Origin: Eubacteriales bacterium
GTDB taxonomy: Bacteria > Bacillota > Clostridia > Lachnospirales > Lachnospiraceae
Length of the DNA stretch: 64,000 nt
Direction of reading: 5' to 3'
Assembly (NCBI GenBank): GCA_030536555.1
Contig: JAUNPU010000013.1
Span: forward strand, 30,915 to 94,914
Shown: positions 54,040-62,050 of the stretch, one piece after another
Layout: each line of letters starts with the position of its first letter
Position numbering within the stretch: position 1 is the stretch's first letter
Translations under genes and position numbers: made by a program
The notes under the pieces: generated by a model
Told to the model about the DNA's origin: nothing
The model's input: the letters and a program-made list of their open reading frames with translations, nothing else
The model's database searches: none

Positions 54040-55202
54040 ATCCAATACCCCACTACCAGCAGCACCACAAATACCGGCACAAACATGGAAAGAAACAGCC
54101 TCATCAACCTCCCCGTATCCACCGGAAGCTCGCCGCAGACCTTTCCCGTCTGTCCGTTGCAGACAAAATAATACATCTTGTCCGATTTCGGGTCCTTGTA
54201 GGTCAGCGTCCACACCGGCATCAGCGCATACTCCCACCGCTCATCCTTCAAGTCCGCCGACGACTGCTGCACCTGTATCGAATCGTAGGCACCCGCCGCA
54301 CTCCGCAGCGCATTCACCGCATAATCCCGAATCTCCTCATGCACCTCATTCTGGAACTGCTCTTCCTCCATGTCCCGCTTCTCCGCCACAAACCCGGATA
54401 AATATCCCATATGAAACGGCTGAAGCTTCTCCATCTCAAAAGGCAGAACCCCCTCCACCAGCTTTCTATTGACCTTGGACAGCGCATTTCTGGTCACATG
54501 ATCCACCTGCATCTCGCCTTCCCGGACCACATCAAACTCCTGCGTCTGCGTATACTGGATATTTCCCGTAACCCAGGTCTTACGCCGGACGCCCTTCGCA
54601 TCCAGCTTTCCATCCACCTGACAGCTGTAAAGCCAGTACGGAAAATACACCCCTGACAGCTTCTCAATCTGATCCCTGCTGTAAAATGCCTTCGGAATAT
54701 ACTTCTTCCTGCTGATCCACTGTTCAAAAATCTCCAGCGCCTTCTTCCGGTCTATGGCAAATGGAATCACCGCATCCGGATGATATTCTCCCCGCATCTT
54801 TCCTTCCAGCACCACCGGATTGTGACAGTAGTAGCAGAATGTAGCGGTAGTAGTCTCATCCGTCACAATCTCCGCTCCGCAGTTGGGACAGTTGTAAAGA
54901 ACCGCCGCCTCCGGCGCCGAACATCGTCCGTCATCTGCCTCCCGCGCCGCGCATTTCCCACCGGTCGCCTCTGACTGCCCGGACTCCGCGCATCGTCCGT
55001 CATCGACTCCCGACTCCTTAGTCTCCGCACCTCTCCCGTCATTCGCTCCCGGCTCCTTCGCCTCTGCCGCCCCCGGTGCCAGCTCCTCCAGCTGCTGCTG
55101 ATCGAACTCAGAAAGACAGTATTCACAGCGATACTTCTGAGAATCCGGATGGAATCTCAGATCGCCGCCGCAATTTGGACATTTGTATGTAATAACCGTC
55201 AT
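54036..55202 (-). CDS. TFIIB-type zinc-ribbon membrane protein
   Basis: A 388-aa protein with two zinc ribbons: CPNCGG...CEYC (about 8-29) and CPNCGA...CYYC (about 105-125). They are separated by a repetitive, acidic 60-residue linker (41-100). A core domain (SGVYFPYWLYSCQVDGKLDA, YALMPVWTLTYKDPKSDKMY, FVCNGQTGKVCGELPVD) is followed by one C-terminal membrane helix (about 368-386). This family is common in Lachnospiraceae beside SPFH and TPM genes. The ATG at 55202 has only a modest ribosome binding site. Function unknown. Confidence 0.8.
   Translation of the reverse strand: MTVITYKCPNCGGDLRFHPDSQKYRCEYCLSEFDQQQLEELAPGAAEAKEPGANDGRGAETKESGVDDGRCAESGQSEATGGKCAAREADDGRCSAPEAAVLYNCPNCGAEIVTDETTTATFCYYCHNPVVLEGKMRGEYHPDAVIPFAIDRKKALEIFEQWISRKKYIPKAFYSRDQIEKLSGVYFPYWLYSCQVDGKLDAKGVRRKTWVTGNIQYTQTQEFDVVREGEMQVDHVTRNALSKVNRKLVEGVLPFEMEKLQPFHMGYLSGFVAEKRDMEEEQFQNEVHEEIRDYAVNALRSAAGAYDSIQVQQSSADLKDERWEYALMPVWTLTYKDPKSDKMYYFVCNGQTGKVCGELPVDTGRLMRLFLSMFVPVFVVLLVVGYWI
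54903..55082. repeat. In-frame repetitive linker between two zinc ribbons
   Basis: About 180 bp of imperfect repeats give an acidic linker in which (V/A/-)(D/N)DGR(C/G) recurs four to five times (near residues 53-56, 67-70, 90-93). The ribbons on each side are intact. Same class as the in-frame repeats in the sigma-54 activator and GH112 genes. Confidence 0.55.
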
Positions 55203-55227
55203 ACTTCTCTTCCGCCTTCCCGCAGCC

Positions 55228-56550
55228 TCAGCCTCTCGGCTTTCCGCACTCACTGCAGAACTTTCCCGTATTTACCGCTCCGCAGCTGCAGGTCCACGGT
55301 CCATTGGGCGCTGCCGGTCTCGGGCTTCCGCACTCGCTGCAGAACTTCCCTGTATTCACCGTTCCACACTGGCAGGTCCACGGTCCATCCTGCGCCGGAG
55401 CCGCCGGTTTCGGGCTTCCGCACTCACTGCAGAACTTCCCTGTATTCACCGCTCCGCACTGACAGGTCCATGCCCCCGGTGCCGCACCAGCGCCTGATGC
55501 CATGCCGACACCGCCTCCTGCTGCCACACCGGCACCGCCTCCATTCCGCGCCGCCTGATTCATCTGCATCTGCTGCATATTGGCTGCCGAAGCCGCCCCC
55601 ATGAAGCCACCGCCGGCATTCATGCCGACACCCATGCCCATGAATCCTGCCATCGCACCGTTGGCATTGGAGCCGGCCGCTTCCAGTCCCCGCGCCATGG
55701 CACCCTGCACGTAGCCCTCTCGGACTGCCGGATCCCCCAGCATCGCACCCTGGTTGCGCATATTGATCAGCTTCTGGGACTCTTCATCATAGGATATGCT
55801 GGCAAGACCCACATTCATGACCTCAAATCCACGGTCCCGCTTCCAGGTCTCATCCAGCGCATTCGCCATATGTCTGCTCAACACCGTTCCCTTGGATGCC
55901 ACGAAGGAGATCCGCTCCCCCTCCGCCGACATCTGGTTGATCGCCGCCTGCAGTCCCTCCAGAAACTCATCCATATACTGGGAATTGATGGAATCCATCT
56001 CCACCCGGTTCGCATTTTTCGGAATCACCTGCTGATAGAACAGCAGCGGATCCGTGATCTTCACCGAGTAGGTTCCGTGCGCCCGCAAAAACAGCTCCGC
56101 ATTGTAAAAGCTGTCAAAATAGTTGACCGGATTGCGGGTGCCGAACTTGATGCCCTTGATTTCCTGCAAGTTGACATAATATACCTTCTGTGCCGTCGGC
56201 GTCTCCCCGCCGTACCGGATTCGGTTGAAGGACTCCTTCAGCGTCTCCTTGAACTGCCCGTTAAATAAGGACGGCAGCGAAGAATTGTCCACCGTATAGT
56301 ACCCTTCCTCCGCGGTGTAGTCCACCACCCTGCCTCCGTCCATCACCATCATGAACTGATTCGGATATACATGGATCACAGAGCCATTGGTCACCGTATT
56401 GTCCGTTCCCTTCGTGTTGGTGCCTCTGCGGATCTTCACCCCGCTGGCAAATACGGTCTGATCCCCCATACTGTCCGCCTCTATCACCTCAAGCCACTGA
56501 TCTGCCAGAGCCCCGCTCACTGCTGTTGTCACTGCCTTAATAAGTCCCAT
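55228..56550 (-). CDS. SPFH-domain protein with three C-terminal zinc ribbons
   Basis: A 440-aa SPFH/virion-core-like protein. The SPFH domain (about 1-300) includes LADQWLEVIEADSMGDQTVF and IDSINSQYMDEFLEGLQAA-like helices. A Met/Gly/Ala-rich linker with many Asn and Gln follows, then three nearly identical zinc ribbons (WTCQCGAVNTGKFCSECG, repeated at about 28-residue spacing) to the end. The DNA of the ribbons is also very alike, so the triplication is recent. AGGAGG precedes the ATG at 56550. First gene of the SPFH-ribbon-TPM operon; probably a membrane scaffold. Confidence 0.85.
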   Translation of the reverse strand: MGLIKAVTTAVSGALADQWLEVIEADSMGDQTVFASGVKIRRGTNTKGTDNTVTNGSVIHVYPNQFMMVMDGGRVVDYTAEEGYYTVDNSSLPSLFNGQFKETLKESFNRIRYGGETPTAQKVYYVNLQEIKGIKFGTRNPVNYFDSFYNAELFLRAHGTYSVKITDPLLFYQQVIPKNANRVEMDSINSQYMDEFLEGLQAAINQMSAEGERISFVASKGTVLSRHMANALDETWKRDRGFEVMNVGLASISYDEESQKLINMRNQGAMLGDPAVREGYVQGAMARGLEAAGSNANGAMAGFMGMGVGMNAGGGFMGAASAANMQQMQMNQAARNGGGAGVAAGGGVGMASGAGAAPGAWTCQCGAVNTGKFCSECGSPKPAAPAQDGPWTCQCGTVNTGKFCSECGSPRPAAPNGPWTCSCGAVNTGKFCSECGKPRG

Positions 56551-56611
56551 ACCACTGCCTCCTGTCTGTTCCTGCTCGTCAATCATTACTCCCTTCAGTA
56601 TATCATAAAGC

Positions 56612-56672
56612 AAAAAAAGTGTGGCTAAAAATAATGTTAAATCGTAATGATTTTCATTATCTCAAGCCACAC
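56612..56672 (-). terminator. Terminator of the AGCS symporter gene
   Basis: On the minus strand, GTGTGGCT / AGCCACAC (56672-56665, 56626-56619) with an inner AT-rich stem, followed by seven T. Confidence 0.8.
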
Positions 56673-56686
56673 CAGTCAAAGAAATC

Positions 56687-58042
56687 CTATGAGAACTTCT
56701 TCATGATCTCCACAACACCATTTCCCAGCGCCCACAGAGCAATCGCATTGGGGATAACCATCAGTCCGTTGAAGAAGTCAGACATGGACCACACCAGATC
56801 CACCTTCAGCACGGAACCAATCATAACAAATACCACAACCAGCAGGGAATACACCTTGCCGGCCTTATCGCCGAACAGATATTTCACATTGACCAGACCG
56901 AAGAAATGCCAGCCCAGAATCGTGGAAAATGCGAAAAACAGCAGACACACCGCAACGAAGATCATACCGAAGCTTCCGAAGCTGGTGGTAAATGCCGCCT
57001 GGGTCAGCGCCGTGCCCTGCTTTCCGCAGTCCAGCACCCCTGTGGTCAGAATGGAAAATACCGTCAGATTCAAAATGATAAAGGTATCAATAAACACACT
57101 GATCATAGCAGCCAGTCCCTGCTTATGCGGATTCTCAGCCGCCGCTCTCGCATGAGCATGAGGAGTGGAACCCATACCTGCCTCATTGGAGAACAGTCCA
57201 CGGGCAACACCGAAGCGGATTGCCTCCCGGACTGCAATACCGGCGCCTGCGCCAACCACTGCCTCCGGATTGAACGCACCCACGAATATCATGCGAAACG
57301 CCGCCGGCACCGCCGTAATGTGAAGACCGATCAGAATCAGGCTTCCCACAATGTAGATTCCCGCCATCAGCGGCACAATCTTCTCCACGACAGCCGCCAG
57401 TCTGTCCACGCCGCCCAGGAAAATCACCGCACAGATTGCTGCCAGCACCACGCCCACTGCAATACTCGGGATATTTAAGTTATATGCATCGAACACCTCC
57501 GCAAATGCAGAGCCGATGGAGTTGGACTGTACCATATTGCCCGTAAAGCCCAGCGCCAGAATGATAAATACAGCAAAGCAGCCTGCCAGCACCTTACCGA
57601 AGGTTCCCTGAAATGCCGCCTTGATATAGTAAACCGGACCGCCGGTCACCTCGCCGTCCTTCACCGTCCGGTACTCCTGCGCCAGAACCGCCTCCGCATA
57701 AATGGTGGACATTCCAAAGAACGCGCTGACCCACATCCAGAAGATCGCGCCCGGACCACCGCTGATCAGAGCTGTCGCCGCGCCAGCCAGGTTTCCCGTA
57801 CCTACCTGCGCTGCGATTGCCGTTGCCACAGACTGAAACGGCGTCATCTCACCTGCATTTCCCTTGTTTCCCTTGGAAAGCATGTGACCGAAGACCTGCT
57901 TACAGCCCTCGCCGAACTTGCGCACCTGAATAAACCGAAGCCTTATGGTGTAATAAATACCGGTTCCGCAAAGCAGAATGATCAATACCACATTCCACAA
58001 AAAATCACTTGCATCCGTCACCATCTGAGTTACCATTTCCAT
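56687..58042 (-). CDS. Sodium:alanine/glycine symporter (AGCS family)
   Basis: A 451-aa AGCS transporter: FQSVATAIAAQVGTGNLAGA and GPGAIFWMWVSAFFGMSTIY are family signatures, with GLFSNEAGMGSTPHAHARA later. It imports alanine or glycine with Na+. The upstream glycine riboswitch indicates that glycine is the physiological substrate, with expression off or on according to its level. The ATG at 58042 follows AGGAGG by 9 nt. Confidence 0.93.
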   Translation of the reverse strand: MEMVTQMVTDASDFLWNVVLIILLCGTGIYYTIRLRFIQVRKFGEGCKQVFGHMLSKGNKGNAGEMTPFQSVATAIAAQVGTGNLAGAATALISGGPGAIFWMWVSAFFGMSTIYAEAVLAQEYRTVKDGEVTGGPVYYIKAAFQGTFGKVLAGCFAVFIILALGFTGNMVQSNSIGSAFAEVFDAYNLNIPSIAVGVVLAAICAVIFLGGVDRLAAVVEKIVPLMAGIYIVGSLILIGLHITAVPAAFRMIFVGAFNPEAVVGAGAGIAVREAIRFGVARGLFSNEAGMGSTPHAHARAAAENPHKQGLAAMISVFIDTFIILNLTVFSILTTGVLDCGKQGTALTQAAFTTSFGSFGMIFVAVCLLFFAFSTILGWHFFGLVNVKYLFGDKAGKVYSLLVVVFVMIGSVLKVDLVWSMSDFFNGLMVIPNAIALWALGNGVVEIMKKFS

Positions 58043-58123
58043 TTCTTACTTCCTCCTGAAATATAGTGTGAGTGTCTTTGCTGCAAAACATCTCGTGTGC
58101 CACCGGCGCACATTCCGAGCAAA

Positions 58124-58154
58124 GAAAAAAAGCTGATAACCTTCATTATCAGCT
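58124..58154 (-). terminator. Expression-platform terminator of the glycine riboswitch
   Basis: On the minus strand, AGCTGATAA-n6-TTATCAGCT followed by seven T, with only one base interrupting the U-run. It lies between aptamer and coding region and would be the OFF state of the switch. Confidence 0.85.
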
Positions 58155-58164
58155 CTCTGAGAAA

Positions 58165-58270
58165 GTGAACATTACCCTGTCCTTTTGCCTGAGAGATTAA
58201 CAGAACTTTTCTATTCGTCCTGCCGTACACCTTCGGCGCCCTGTTCGGGACTCTCCAGAGAGATCGTCCG
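58165..58270 (-). promoter_or_regulatory. Glycine riboswitch (single visible aptamer)
   Basis: The minus-strand RNA contains the glycine aptamer core: CTCTCTGGAGAGTCCCG, GGCGCCGAAGG, and ATCTCTCAGGCAAAAGGACA. The linker and terminator follow. I see one full aptamer rather than the common tandem pair; the sequence upstream (58271-58315) could form the extra helix of a singlet type. It controls the AGCS symporter gene. Confidence 0.88.
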
Positions 58271-58317
58271 CTATGAGCCATGCCCTCTGCATGTGCCTGC
58301 ATACGCGGAACGTCTCT

Positions 58318-58346
58318 ACTATAGCACAGGCTATTTTATAAGTCAA
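58318..58346 (-). promoter_or_regulatory. Promoter of the riboswitch-AGCS transcript
   Basis: On the minus strand, TTGACT (58346-58341), a 17-bp spacer and TATAGT (58323-58318). The spacer 58043-58384 thus holds promoter, riboswitch and terminator and no other gene. Confidence 0.75.
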
Positions 58347-58384
58347 TCGGATTTCTGTTCTTTTATTTATTAACTGTTCTAATA

Positions 58385-59113
58385 TCACCTGATAAATTCA
58401 ATCTCCACCGAATAGTCATCATCAATCATTTTCACCACCGGCTCATAGATCTTCTTCATCTCGGCCACCGCATTGTCATCCGCCTTCTTCCGGTTCTCCT
58501 CCGTATGTACCGCCCGCTCAATCCTGCTGCGGACCGCTTTTTCCAGATTATTGTATTCCTGCGGGGTGAATTTCAGCTCTCCAAATGCCAGCAGCCCTTT
58601 CTGAGTCTCCCCTGCCTCAAACTTCTCCGGGTCGATTTCCACCGGCGCCATCTTTGTGTGCGGAATCTCGATAATGACTGCTTTTTTGTCATCATCAAGC
58701 CGGATATTCTTTTCTCCAAGGGAACTAAGATCCACATAGAAGGTTCCGATTCCCTTGTATTTCAGCGTCTGTGTCTTGTTCAGAATACTCCAGTCAAGAA
58801 TCCCCATCTGCTTCAAATCCAGGGTTTCCGTGGCCTCCACACTGCAGACCACCAGCTCGCTCTCTTCATGGAACTTTTCGATGATAACCGGCTGAAATTC
58901 CGCCACTCTGCGCTCCTCCAGAACGTAGACATCCTCCTCATAGACCGGCGGCTTCTCCGCCGCCACCGCCACCGTCTCATGGGTCAATCCATATCCAAGC
59001 ATGCCGATGATTCCGATGACGCTCAAAGCCAGACCACCCCGGTAAATACTACTCCTCAGCATTTTCAGATCTGTATTCTTCCGGTTTATCATTTTCAAGT
59101 TTGTATTTTTCAT
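58385..59113 (-). CDS. DUF4230-like membrane-anchored protein
   Basis: A 242-aa protein. A short basic N-terminus with a repeated KxxNxxLK(M) pattern leads into a hydrophobic anchor (about 24-45), then an extracytoplasmic domain resembling DUF4230 (ESELVVCSVEATETLDLKQM, LKYKGIGTFYVDLSSLGEKN, VIIEIPHTKMAPVEIDPEKF). GGAG lies 5 nt before the ATG at 59113, inside the 3' end of the upstream gene. Last gene of a three-gene membrane cluster. Function unknown. Confidence 0.7.
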   Translation of the reverse strand: MKNTNLKMINRKNTDLKMLRSSIYRGGLALSVIGIIGMLGYGLTHETVAVAAEKPPVYEEDVYVLEERRVAEFQPVIIEKFHEESELVVCSVEATETLDLKQMGILDWSILNKTQTLKYKGIGTFYVDLSSLGEKNIRLDDDKKAVIIEIPHTKMAPVEIDPEKFEAGETQKGLLAFGELKFTPQEYNNLEKAVRSRIERAVHTEENRKKADDNAVAEMKKIYEPVVKMIDDDYSVEIEFIR

Positions 59114-59954
59114 GGCATCTCCTTTGTCCTTTCACCTGTGTTTCCAGGCGCTTGTAATTGGCATAGGTATCAAAATGAAACAGCGCTTTCACCATCCACA
59201 CGAAAAACAGAATGACCAGCAGCGGAATCAGGCAGGAAATAACCAGCATGATTGCCAGCGATTCCACAAAACGACTCAGCAGCTTCTCAAAATAATCGAT
59301 CACCTGAGATGTTCCATTGGCAATCATATCCCCGGAATTCTTCAGGCTCTGAATGATTTTCCCCAGACCGTTTCCAGCCTCCTCCGGCTCCTTATTTCCA
59401 TCAACACTCTCCTGAATCTGCGCTGCGCTGTTCTCCGCCGACTCGATCACCTGCGTGATGGATTCCTGATAAGACTTTTCCACCATACTTGAAATCTTCA
59501 CGCTTGCCGGAATCACCAGGAAAAACGCCATGGCGAAGATGCTCAGTTTGATTGCCAGTGAGCGAAACACATCCCTTTTCGACAGGATTCCAATGACGCA
59601 CAGTCCACATGCAATCGGAATCAGCCATTTGAATACCACGGTTCCAGAGATTGCTACCATGAATTTTTCCAGGTACAGCGCACACAGTACAATCAGAAAT
59701 CCTTTGCTCATCTGAGCAAGCTCCTCTGCAATCGGTGTAGCCAGATCTCCCGGCAGCGCCGTGATGGCCGTCGAGGATGCCGCCGAGGATGCCGTCAGCT
59801 TCAATACCGTGTCCCGGCTCTGGTTGATTGCATTCGTACAGTAAGCCACATAGCCGGATTTCGCCACCAGCCCATACACAACAAAAGCAGAAGCCAGTCC
59901 GATCAGAATCGGTATTGTAATCTTTAATGCCGCCTTTGCTTTCTCTTCCGTCAT
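59049..59954 (-). CDS. Integral membrane protein of unknown family
   Basis: A 301-aa protein with hydrophobic segments at about 8-30, 80-100, 105-125, 132-150 and 235-265. A soluble loop rich in Glu, Asn and Gln (about 165-220, IESAENSAAQIQESVDGNKE) lies between the fourth and last. The C-terminal tail is highly charged. The ATG at 59954 follows GGAGGAGGG. It overlaps the downstream DUF4230-like gene by 65 nt. I do not recognise the family. Confidence 0.65.
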   Translation of the reverse strand: MTEEKAKAALKITIPILIGLASAFVVYGLVAKSGYVAYCTNAINQSRDTVLKLTASSAASSTAITALPGDLATPIAEELAQMSKGFLIVLCALYLEKFMVAISGTVVFKWLIPIACGLCVIGILSKRDVFRSLAIKLSIFAMAFFLVIPASVKISSMVEKSYQESITQVIESAENSAAQIQESVDGNKEPEEAGNGLGKIIQSLKNSGDMIANGTSQVIDYFEKLLSRFVESLAIMLVISCLIPLLVILFFVWMVKALFHFDTYANYKRLETQVKGQRRCHEKYKLENDKPEEYRSENAEE

Positions 59955-59989
59955 GATACCCTCCTCCTTTTCCCGTTTGTAAGTCCGGC

Positions 59990-60202
59990 TCAATTACCAG
60001 TCACCAGCATCACAAGTCCAACCACAATCAGAATCGGCAGCGCCAGAATCATCAGTCCGCTAAACATAAGTCCAAGCAATACCGTGGGAAGCAGTACCAG
60101 ATTAACCAGTATCTTCATAATCCCCCAGCTCATTCTCACCGCAAGCCACAGCATCTTTACAAACACCCATATCATCAAAATCATAAACAACATTGTCCAC
60201 AT
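59990..60202 (-). CDS. Small hydrophobic membrane protein (70 aa)
   Basis: A 70-aa protein of mostly Leu, Met, Val and Ile with two membrane helices (about 3-27 and 34-66). AAGGAGGA precedes the ATG. It starts the minus-strand cluster with the 301-aa membrane protein, whose start is 36 bp downstream of its stop. No family recognised; the steady reading frame and good ribosome site support it as real. Confidence 0.55.
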   Translation of the reverse strand: MWTMLFMILMIWVFVKMLWLAVRMSWGIMKILVNLVLLPTVLLGLMFSGLMILALPILIVVGLVMLVTGN

Positions 60203-60357
60203 AGTCCATTCCTCCTTGTTTTACCGCTCTCTGTAAATACGGATTTATTATGCAGCCCCAGCCTTTCACTGTACCGCCTGTTTCGTTCCATCTGCTCAAT
60301 GATTCTGCAAAGCATCACTCTTCTCGCCGCTTCCATGTGCATTCCCCTTCTCTGTGC

Positions 60358-60386
60358 TTGTTCCTGAACTGTGATTGAAGTATAAT
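60358..60386 (+). promoter_or_regulatory. Promoter of the HTH-HAD operon
   Basis: TTGTTC (60358-60363), a 17-bp spacer and a perfect TATAAT (60381-60386). The spacer 60203-60496 otherwise shows nothing identifiable. Confidence 0.6.
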
Positions 60387-60496
60387 AGAATCATCACAGA
60401 AAATACACCTGCATTCAGGGGAATTAGCCACTCCTATTCCTCCGATCAGGAGAATCCACACAACACAGACTTAAGCATCACAAGAAAGGACACCCC

Positions 60497-61015
60497 ATGG
60501 GAAGACAATCCACCCGAGAAAATAAAACTGTTTACCAGCTCAGCCGCGAGGAGTGCGGACTCACCCGAGAAAAAGCAAGTGAGCTTATGGATGGCATCTC
60601 CGAAGCACGCATCGAGAAGATCGAATACGAGCTGCAGGAGCCCACACCCTATGATATTGTGCAGATGGCAGACTGTTACAAGCGCCCGGACCTGTGCAAC
60701 TACTACTGTTCCCACAAGTGCGAGATCGGCAACCGCTATGTCCCGGAGGTCGAGGTCACCGAGCTGTCCGGCATTATTTTAGAGACCATTGCCAGCCTCA
60801 ATGAGATTCATCCCCTCACCAACCGCCTGATCCAGATCACCCGCGACGGCGAAATCTCAGACGACGAAATTCCCGACTTCGCCCACATCAGCGCCCGTCT
60901 GGATGAAGTTGCCCTTGCCATCGACGCGCTGAATCTCTGGGTCGAGCGGACTGCCAGCGAGAACCAGCTGAACCTCGAACTCTTAAAGGCAGAAAAAGAG
61001 AAGTTCACCCGATAA
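60497..61015 (+). CDS. HTH (XRE-like) domain protein
   Basis: A 172-aa protein. An N-terminal XRE-like HTH (YQLSREECGLTREKASELMD, ARIEKIEYELQEPTPYDIVQ) is followed by a cysteine cluster CNYYCSHKCEIG (about 74-85) that may bind a metal. The C-terminal half (about 90-170) is helical. Found in Lachnospiraceae as a stand-alone regulator; target unknown. It is followed 9 bp later by a HAD phosphatase gene in the same direction. Confidence 0.78.
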   Translation: MGRQSTRENKTVYQLSREECGLTREKASELMDGISEARIEKIEYELQEPTPYDIVQMADCYKRPDLCNYYCSHKCEIGNRYVPEVEVTELSGIILETIASLNEIHPLTNRLIQITRDGEISDDEIPDFAHISARLDEVALAIDALNLWVERTASENQLNLELLKAEKEKFTR

Positions 61016-61024
61016 GGAGGTCCC

Positions 61025-61666
61025 ATGAAACCATACAGAGCAGTCATTTACGACATTGACGGAACCATTTTAAATACCCTGAACATGAATATGTATCCGC
61101 TTATGCGGATCATCAAGGAGGAAACCGGCGAGGACTGGAGCTTCGACCAGGTGTTAAAGTTCGCCCCCTATCCGGGGATGAAGGTTATGGAGGAGCTGCA
61201 GGTCAGAGACAGGGAAGCCACCTATGCCAGATGGGTAAAGTATGTCAATGAGTACGAGGAAAAAGCCACCCTCTACGAAGGCTTCGAGGAGGTATTTCAG
61301 AAACTTCATGAAGCCGGCATCGTCCAGGCTGTCGTATCCGCCAAGACCAGAGAACAGTATGAGATCGACATTGTCTCGAAGGGCATCGACCGCTACATGT
61401 CCACAGCGGTTCTGGCAGATGACACCAGAACGCATAAGCCTGACCCGGAACCACTGCTGGAATGCATCCGGCGGCTGGACCTGAAGGCTGACAAGGTAAT
61501 CTACATTGGAGATTCCCACTCCGACAGTGAAGCCGCCCGCAATGCCCATATGGATTTCGGATATGCCCGGTGGGGAAGCGTGTCTGACGCCGGAATCCTC
61601 TCCCCTGTCTGCACCTTTGAAAAACCGCTGGAACTGTTAAATCTGTTGTATTATAATGAGTTGTAA
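61025..61666 (+). CDS. HAD-superfamily phosphatase (phosphoglycolate phosphatase-like)
   Basis: A 213-aa HAD hydrolase. Motif I is YDIDGTILNT, motif II is VVSAKT, motif III is in HKPDPEPL, motif IV is IYIGDSHSD. A helical cap lies at about 18-85. The nucleophile and acid/base aspartates (DxD) are intact. AAGGAGG precedes the ATG. Likely dephosphorylates a small metabolite; identity unknown. Its stop codon abuts the next start. Confidence 0.9.
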   Translation: MKPYRAVIYDIDGTILNTLNMNMYPLMRIIKEETGEDWSFDQVLKFAPYPGMKVMEELQVRDREATYARWVKYVNEYEEKATLYEGFEEVFQKLHEAGIVQAVVSAKTREQYEIDIVSKGIDRYMSTAVLADDTRTHKPDPEPLLECIRRLDLKADKVIYIGDSHSDSEAARNAHMDFGYARWGSVSDAGILSPVCTFEKPLELLNLLYYNEL

Positions 61667-61972
61667 ATGAATGCATTCATGGAAAGGAAAGTCCTATTCG
61701 GCATCGGAGACTTTAAGGCAGTTTACCGCCAGCTGCAGGCCAACCCGCTGACCGAGATCGTTGCCTGCCGCCCCGACGGACACTGGCTCCGCTATACCGG
61801 AAAAGCTGTCTTTGAGACAGACCCCAGATACGCCGAAGCTGTCCTCGCATCCGCCCCGCAGCTGCGAGACATTTACAACGAAAAGACCGGCTACAAGATG
61901 GCAATGTTCCATCTGGAAGATGCCACCGCTGTTGTGATCCCGATTATGGGAAAGGGAGAGGATCTGCTGTAA
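61667..61972 (+). pseudogene. N-terminally truncated PPOX-type flavin-binding protein
   Basis: A 101-aa open frame matching only the C-terminal part of small pyridoxamine-phosphate-oxidase-like proteins (usually about 130 aa): KAVYRQLQANPLTEIVACRP, GHWLRYTGKAVFETDP, and MFHLEDATAVVIPI. The first beta strands with the usual RPVG-type motif are missing, replaced by the HAD gene immediately upstream. The ATG directly follows the HAD stop (TAAATG). It may be a decayed remnant or a minimal version still made by coupling. Confidence 0.55.
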
Positions 61973-61994
61973 GGCAGACCTTCTCCCCTTTTTT
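61954..61994 (+). terminator. Terminator of the HTH-HAD-PPOX transcript
   Basis: GGGAGA-n3-TCTGC / GCAGA-n3-TCTCCC stem, with a perfect inner TCTGC/GCAGA, followed by a T-run (61989-61994). The stop codon is in the loop. Confidence 0.8.
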
Positions 61995-62050
61995 ATCTAT
62001 CACTGCATATCGCATGTGGCAACCGAAACTGTGACGATGGGAACACTTTC

